From assembly GCA_001414345.1 (NCBI GenBank), contig LLCB01000257.1, positions 22,462-86,461 of the forward strand: a stretch of 64,000 bases of DNA. The letters are read 5' to 3'. The position numbers and the translations under genes are program-made. Below the pieces are notes generated by a model that had not been told where the DNA came from, searched no databases, and was given only the letters and a program-made list of their open reading frames with translations. This document shows, in pieces, positions 59,602 to 64,000 of the stretch. The stretch's first letter is position 1; each line of letters starts with the position of its first letter. Source of the stretch: Hymenoscyphus infarciens. Taxonomy: Eukaryota > Ascomycota > Leotiomycetes > Helotiales > Helotiaceae.

Positions 59602-61498
59602 AATAGCAAAAGTAGATGACGAAAAAAACGAATATTAATCAAAACCATGACCAGATGTATGAATTGTCGGTGTAAGGACACGTCAGGCCTCATTTCTCTG
59701 ATTCTTCTTAATCCATGGTATAAAATTACTGAGCAATGGTCACTGCAAACGTGACATTAGGAGTTAAAAAGAAACTCCCGGGTAAGCTACACAATGGCAG
59801 GTAAGGCTATATCTTGACCGGTCGCTAGCAAAGTCACGGGAAGCCATAGGTTGTCGAGTAAGCCATCAAATATCGAGTGAGCCAATCAAAGATTGGGGCC
59901 CGAAAAGAGAGTCACGAGTAACCCACGAGTAACCCACGAGTAATCCACGAGTAATCCACGAGTAATCCACGAGTAAGCTAGTAAAAAAAGTAGAGGCCAA
60001 AAACAAGCATCGAGTAAGCAATAAAATTACGAGTAAGCTACCAACTACGAAGTAAGCTGTAAAGTAGCTAGTAAGCTATATAAATAGGTAACAAGTAAAC
60101 TAGCAAACATTATAGGCTAAAACATATATATCAATTCAAGAAGAGGGGTAGCGGACACGTGTTCGGGAACTTCCCAAGCTTACTACTGGCTTACTAGCTT
60201 ACTAGCCTACTACCTTACTAGCTTACTACCTTACTAGCTTACTCTTACTTGACAAAAACTGTCCTCGAGAAGAAGAGAGTTAAAATATCAATACTCTAGG
60301 ATAGATAATCAACCCCAATTATCGGACCTCAGGAAACTATAGATAACTCCGCGAGTATTACACTACTTAGTACGTATAAGTTAGATAACGACCAGTGAAC
60401 CAAACAATCCCTTATCAAAAAATCCACCTCTACCTCTTTGAGTTTCGAATTCTACTCAGCCTGGGATTTAAGAAGGTTAGTTGATTGAGTACTCGAGTAG
60501 ATAGACTATCTAGGTAGATATCAGTAGGTAGGTCACCTACTGGTACTAATAGATAGCCGATGGAGTAAGTAAGCTACAAACAAACACATCGCGAAGCAAG
60601 CCAAACAAGCCAAACAAACACATCGCGAAACATGCGAGCCAAACAAACAGTCACGAGGCGAGTACAAAAGAACGTTGTCCGTGAAATAGGTAGGTAGGGG
60701 TGGGTTTTGCGTTTCTTCCGCAATTAATTAATTAAATTAATTTATTTATTCATTCATTCATTCATTTATTCATTCATTGTAGTATCAACGGGGTTTCTCA
60801 TAGGTCTACCTACTTAGTAAGCTGCTAGGTACCAGGAGGTTATCAACTAATACACTACTAATACACTAATACCTAGCTATGCCTGCTTAATCTTACACAT
60901 AAATAGTCCCCGAAAAAAAGGGTTCCTTCTCCTCTGAGGATTTTGGCGCCATTAGCAGACTACACTAGGTACCCAAGTTACAACACCAACCCCCCCCTTT
61001 TTTTTTGCCAGGGTCATGGGTAAGAAGAGCCCTGGTCAGTTATACTTACATCCATCATTCCCCAAAGCTAGGAAATGAAAAGGTAAATAAGTAGACTAAA
61101 GAACCACTCTTCTAATTGCCAAGAATTTTTAGTACATGAAAGAAGATCCCCAGAGAACTCCGCTATATATAAAAATAAAAATAAAAAAAACACACTCGGT
61201 CTTTTTTCGCTTTTCACCTGATACTTGGGGGTATATATATAGCTGCAACGAGTAGGTAGCCAAAAAAAAAAAAACACAAAAAAAAAAGAAAGATCCCCTC
61301 CTCCCCCCCCCTTCTTTACACACAAAACACCACCCTCCCTACCCAAATCTCTTACCCGTCAAAAAACCATACAAAAACATCGTCTCTATTCAAATCAAAT
61401 CCATTTCACATCTTTTTTTTTTGGTTTTGGAAAATCCCCTTCTTTTTTTCTTTTCCATATTCCCTTCTCTCACTCATCCCACGTAACAGCTGCGACTT
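59602..61498. repeat. Repeat-rich intergenic region between the paired transporter genes
   Basis: 1.9 kb without a gene. It contains an 11-bp tandem repeat (six units of CACGAGTAAYC, 59,913-59,978), many dispersed GAGTAAGC words to 60,120, and their reverse complements AGCTTACTA at 60,176-60,250. There is a (ATTC)n tract at 60,748-60,780 and homopolymer runs at 60,992-61,008 and 61,263-61,310. The two transporter genes converge on this region. Confidence 0.75.
59913..59978 (+). repeat. 11-bp tandem repeat, six units
   Basis: CACGAGTAACC, CACGAGTAATC and a last CACGAGTAAGC in head-to-tail order, differing only at the two bases after GTAA. Confidence 0.9.
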
Positions 61499-62753
61499 TT
61501 AACGTGGCTTGTTGAGCATTATATTCGAATACCTGGTTCATCATTAGTTCCAAAAATCCAGAAAAAATCGACCTTGTCGGGATGAGAAAGGAAAGGAAAG
61601 GAAAGGAAAGGAAAGAGGAACTCACAAAACAATCCCCCCAACCGTCATCAAAATTCCAATAGCACTCCAATCAGTAACGCCCCGTCCACTCAATGCCCAC
61701 CCAATGCCCACAATACTAACCGTCTTCAAGTGTCCCACCACCGTGCTACTCACCGGTCCACTGCCCGCAACGATGTAAAATTGAGAGATGTTAATCAATG
61801 CCGCGAAGCCTCCGGACATGAGAATCATGGCCCATCGGTATTGCGGGACGTTACTCAGGACTGGGATGTGATCTGCGAATGGAACGGCGAATAAAAGCAT
61901 GACGGAGGAGATGGGCGCTTGGTTGAAGAGTAATTGGGAGGAAGACATGTTGAGTTTCTTATGGTAAGCCCCGATGAGGACAGTGTAGGCGGAGGAAGCG
62001 AGGACTCCGGAGAGGGCGAAGATGACGCCGATTATGGAGGTTGTTGCTACGGTTTTTGAAGGGTCGGAGGAGGGGGCCACGGGTTTGGTGTCATAGTAGG
62101 AGGTTATTCCTACACCGAGACATACTGGAATTAAAGCTAGAGCGGCGTTGCGGGGGATAGTGGCTTTGTAGAAGACGTAGTTTATTATCGCCGTCATGGG
62201 GGTGAGAAGGACGCGGCAGAGTTGGTAGACTGTTACGGTTGAAAAGGCCAGAGATAAGTTGGGGAGGACTACGTTGAGACACATGGAGAAGGCGAGCTGT
62301 GGGGTTGAGTGAGTCCTAAGCTTAAAATATGGATCTAGACTTGGATCTTTGGAATCTCAAGTTTTGATATTCCAAAGGGGACAAGTCATGTGATTTACTT
62401 ACTGGCAACATTTCCACGATCCCGGCCCTCTTTGGCACGAATGCGCCAAAGAATGGTCTGGAGACAATAAAGAGTGTCAATCCAGTACACACAAAATGGA
62501 AACTGGCAAAGGATGTCTGCATCAATTTGAAGTTTGGATCAGTAAAGATGGCCTTGTTGGTGAAGACAATGCCAATGGTGGCCGCCATGTTGATCCCGGT
62601 CCATAGCAAGAATTTCTTCTTCGCATCTGAAGAGGGCTTCGAGGGTACGATCGCTGGGACTGGCTCTGGCTCGTCGAGAAGCTTATCTTCGGTTTGAGCC
62701 TCTACATCTCGCTCCATCAAAGGGATGTCGTTCTCGGTTTTGGCCGTCATCAT
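61499..62753 (-). CDS. Nucleotide-sugar/triose-phosphate-type transporter (DMT superfamily), copy 2
   Basis: Same family as the gene at 58,355. Three exons (62753-62403, 62296-61626, 61532-61499) with introns of 106 and 93 bp give 351 residues. An acidic cytosolic N-terminus (LMERDVEAQTEDKLLDEPEP) precedes about ten helices. These include LLWTGINMAATIGIVFTNKAIF, QTSFASFHFVCTGLTLFI, LPNLSLAFSTVTVYQLCRVL, SSSQLLFNQAPISSVMLLFA (the SLC35E3-type block), FYIVAGSGPVSSTVVGHLKT and a last VGGIVLYSN. The final exon of 34 nt ends MLNKPR; it was chosen because it keeps the GIVLYSN motif in frame. The second intron contains a run of GGAAA repeats on the plus strand. Substrate not known. Confidence 0.88.
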
Positions 62754-63320
62754 GTGATGATTTCAGGGGCTCGCGCTTCGTTGAATTGCTGGTTCCAGAT
62801 ATCAATCAGATGGAGACCATCCAAGTTATCCTTGAATCTTGTCGCAAAGTCGATAACGCGAATTCAATATCGATTCCCTTCTGGGGTTTGTTCTTGACAA
62901 AGTCTTGATCCCCTGATGTTGGTAGGATTACAGAATGGAAGACGTGTTCGGAAGATGCGGCTGAGCTGGGGTGAAGCTTTGATTTCAGATGCGTGGGTCT
63001 AATGCGTATGGTGGGAGATGCGGATTTGAGGTAAGGAATGTGTTTTGCGGTACTCGTATTAGCGGAAATGCGCAAGAAAGAGAAAAGAAGAATCGGGAGC
63101 CAGAATGGAAAGAAGAATGATCAAGCAAGAAATACGAGAACAGATCTTTGAGATGGCGTGGATGGCGGGATGGCGGGATGGCGGATTGCAGCGGATTGCA
63201 GCCAGACCCAACTGAGCCTTTATGTTGCATCTGTCGCAATGAGAGCTGTGCCACCGAAGCCAAGAAAGACTAAATTTCCTACCTACGGAACCCCCTGAAA
63301 TGGCTGATATCCACCACAGG
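62754..63320. other. Intergenic, promoter of transporter copy 2
   Basis: No gene supported. Short direct repeats GGATGGCG (63,157-63,186) and GCGGATTGCA (63,181-63,202) occur shortly before the edge of the repeat block. Confidence 0.5.
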
Positions 63321-63344
63321 CATGCCGATTTAACCGAGCCCGAG

Positions 63345-63389
63345 CCTTAGGAGGGCCAGGTCATAACGTTATGACCAGCCCTCCTAAGG
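63345..63389. repeat. 45-nt near-perfect palindrome in the E-family terminus
   Basis: Arms CCTTAGGAGGGC and GCCCTCCTAAGG surround the exact 18-bp palindrome GGTCATAACGTTATGACC. RIP-eroded versions occur at 16,937-16,982 and, inverted, at 26,929-26,967. Confidence 0.85.
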
Positions 63390-63530
63390 GCCATATGACT
63401 CGTCTAACGTCGGTATGACCACGTCGCCTTTTAAGCTTTGTCAGCGCGCAGGGGGTCACGTGTATAATCGGCCTTTGACGGCATTGAAAGAAACGTGACT
63501 AAAAAGACTAAAACCTGTAATACGTACTTT

Positions 63531-64000
63531 TATTATATAATAAACTAAAAACCATCTACTTTTAGTATTTAATAGACTAAAAGTCTTCTTTAGTATAATC
63601 TTTTTAATAAATTAATTAATTATTTATATATTTTTAGTCTTTTATAGACTTAAAATTATCTTTAATATAATCTTTTTAATTAACTAATTATTAATTTATA
63701 TACTTTTAGTCTATAATAGACGAAAAGTCTTCTTCTTTTAGTATATAATAGAGTAAAAGTCCTATTTTATATAACCTTTCTAATAAATTAATTATTTATT
63801 TATATACTTTTAGTCTATTATAGACTAAAAACCACTTACTTTTAGTCTATTATAGACTAAAAGTCCTCTTTTGTATAACCTTTCTAATTAACTAATTATT
63901 TATTTATATGCTTTTAGTCTATTATAGACTAAAAACTACCTACTTTTAGTATATAATAGACGAAAAGTCTTCTTCTTTTAGTATATAATAGAGTAAAAGT
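63531..64000. repeat. Palindromic minisatellite array of the second E element
   Basis: Repeated TTTTAGTCTATTATAGACTA cores and variants (TTTTAGTATATAATAGA) with spacers TATAACCTTTCTAAT and AATTATTTATTTATAT. It is the same family as 17,130-17,915 but in opposite spacer orientation. Confidence 0.85.

Larger units (their letters stand above)
63321..64000 (+). mobile_element. Second element of the E family, running off the right end
   Basis: Starts CATGCCGATTTAACC and follows the same ~190 bp as the ends of element E (63,321-63,510), then the palindromic minisatellite to the window end. It is much less RIP-altered than E: it still has GGCCAGGTCATAACG, GGTCACGTG and AAACGTGAC where E has T/A versions. 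It marks the right edge of the gene island. Confidence 0.7.

Overview
This window comes from a filamentous ascomycete (Pezizomycotina), probably a leotiomycete such as a helotialean plant associate. The evidence is short 45-95 bp spliceosomal introns with CTAAC-like branch sites, fungal gene families (squalene synthase, AP180, GH2/GH5 enzymes, 2EXR proteins), and a two-speed layout. That layout is a GC-balanced gene island beside very AT-rich blocks in which CpA and TpG are almost absent, the footprint of repeat-induced point mutation (RIP). The genus cannot be fixed from the sequence alone.

Layout. Positions 1-16,309 are one old chromodomain-bearing Ty3/Gypsy element (called D) that runs in from the left. 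Three later insertions split it, each with a visible target-site duplication: a full-length Gypsy element (A, 793-8629), a 1-kb mini-LTR element of TRIM type (10,338-11,331) and a Mutator-like DNA transposon (11,897-15,529). Positions 16,908-26,991 are a terminal-inverted-repeat element (E) filled with a palindromic minisatellite. A second copy of the A family (B, 17,916-26,577) has inserted into that minisatellite, and B itself carries a 678-bp MITE and a 224-bp non-RIPed insert. A and B look like Tf1/sushi-type self-priming retrotransposons. All their genes are destroyed.

The gene island covers 27.0-63.3 kb. In order: mitochondrial aspartyl-tRNA synthetase (-), AP180-type endocytic clathrin adaptor (+), an AT-rich relic block (35.2-38.1 kb) followed by a Tc1-like MITE and an intron-containing tRNA-Val(UAC) (-), secreted GH5 cellulase-type enzyme (+), GH2 beta-galactosidase (-), MFS sugar permease (+), a frameshifted candidate small secreted protein (+), a large disordered conserved fungal protein (-), a possible small coiled-coil ORF (+), a 2EXR/F-box-like protein (+), a 52-codon small ORF (-), squalene synthase ERG9 (-), and two related nucleotide-sugar/triose-phosphate-type transporters (+ and -). 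The island ends at 63.3 kb in another copy of E, so both edges carry the same repeat in opposite orientation.

Functional themes. The beta-galactosidase and sugar permease are divergently transcribed from a shared 1.36-kb promoter, like the LAC4-LAC12 pair of Kluyveromyces. That promoter carries two GGCTAAA motifs matching the XlnR/Xyr1 core, and the GH5 enzyme lies beside the pair, so this looks like a small plant-polysaccharide or galactoside utilisation module. The remaining genes are housekeeping (mitochondrial translation, endocytosis, sterol synthesis, sugar-nucleotide transport).
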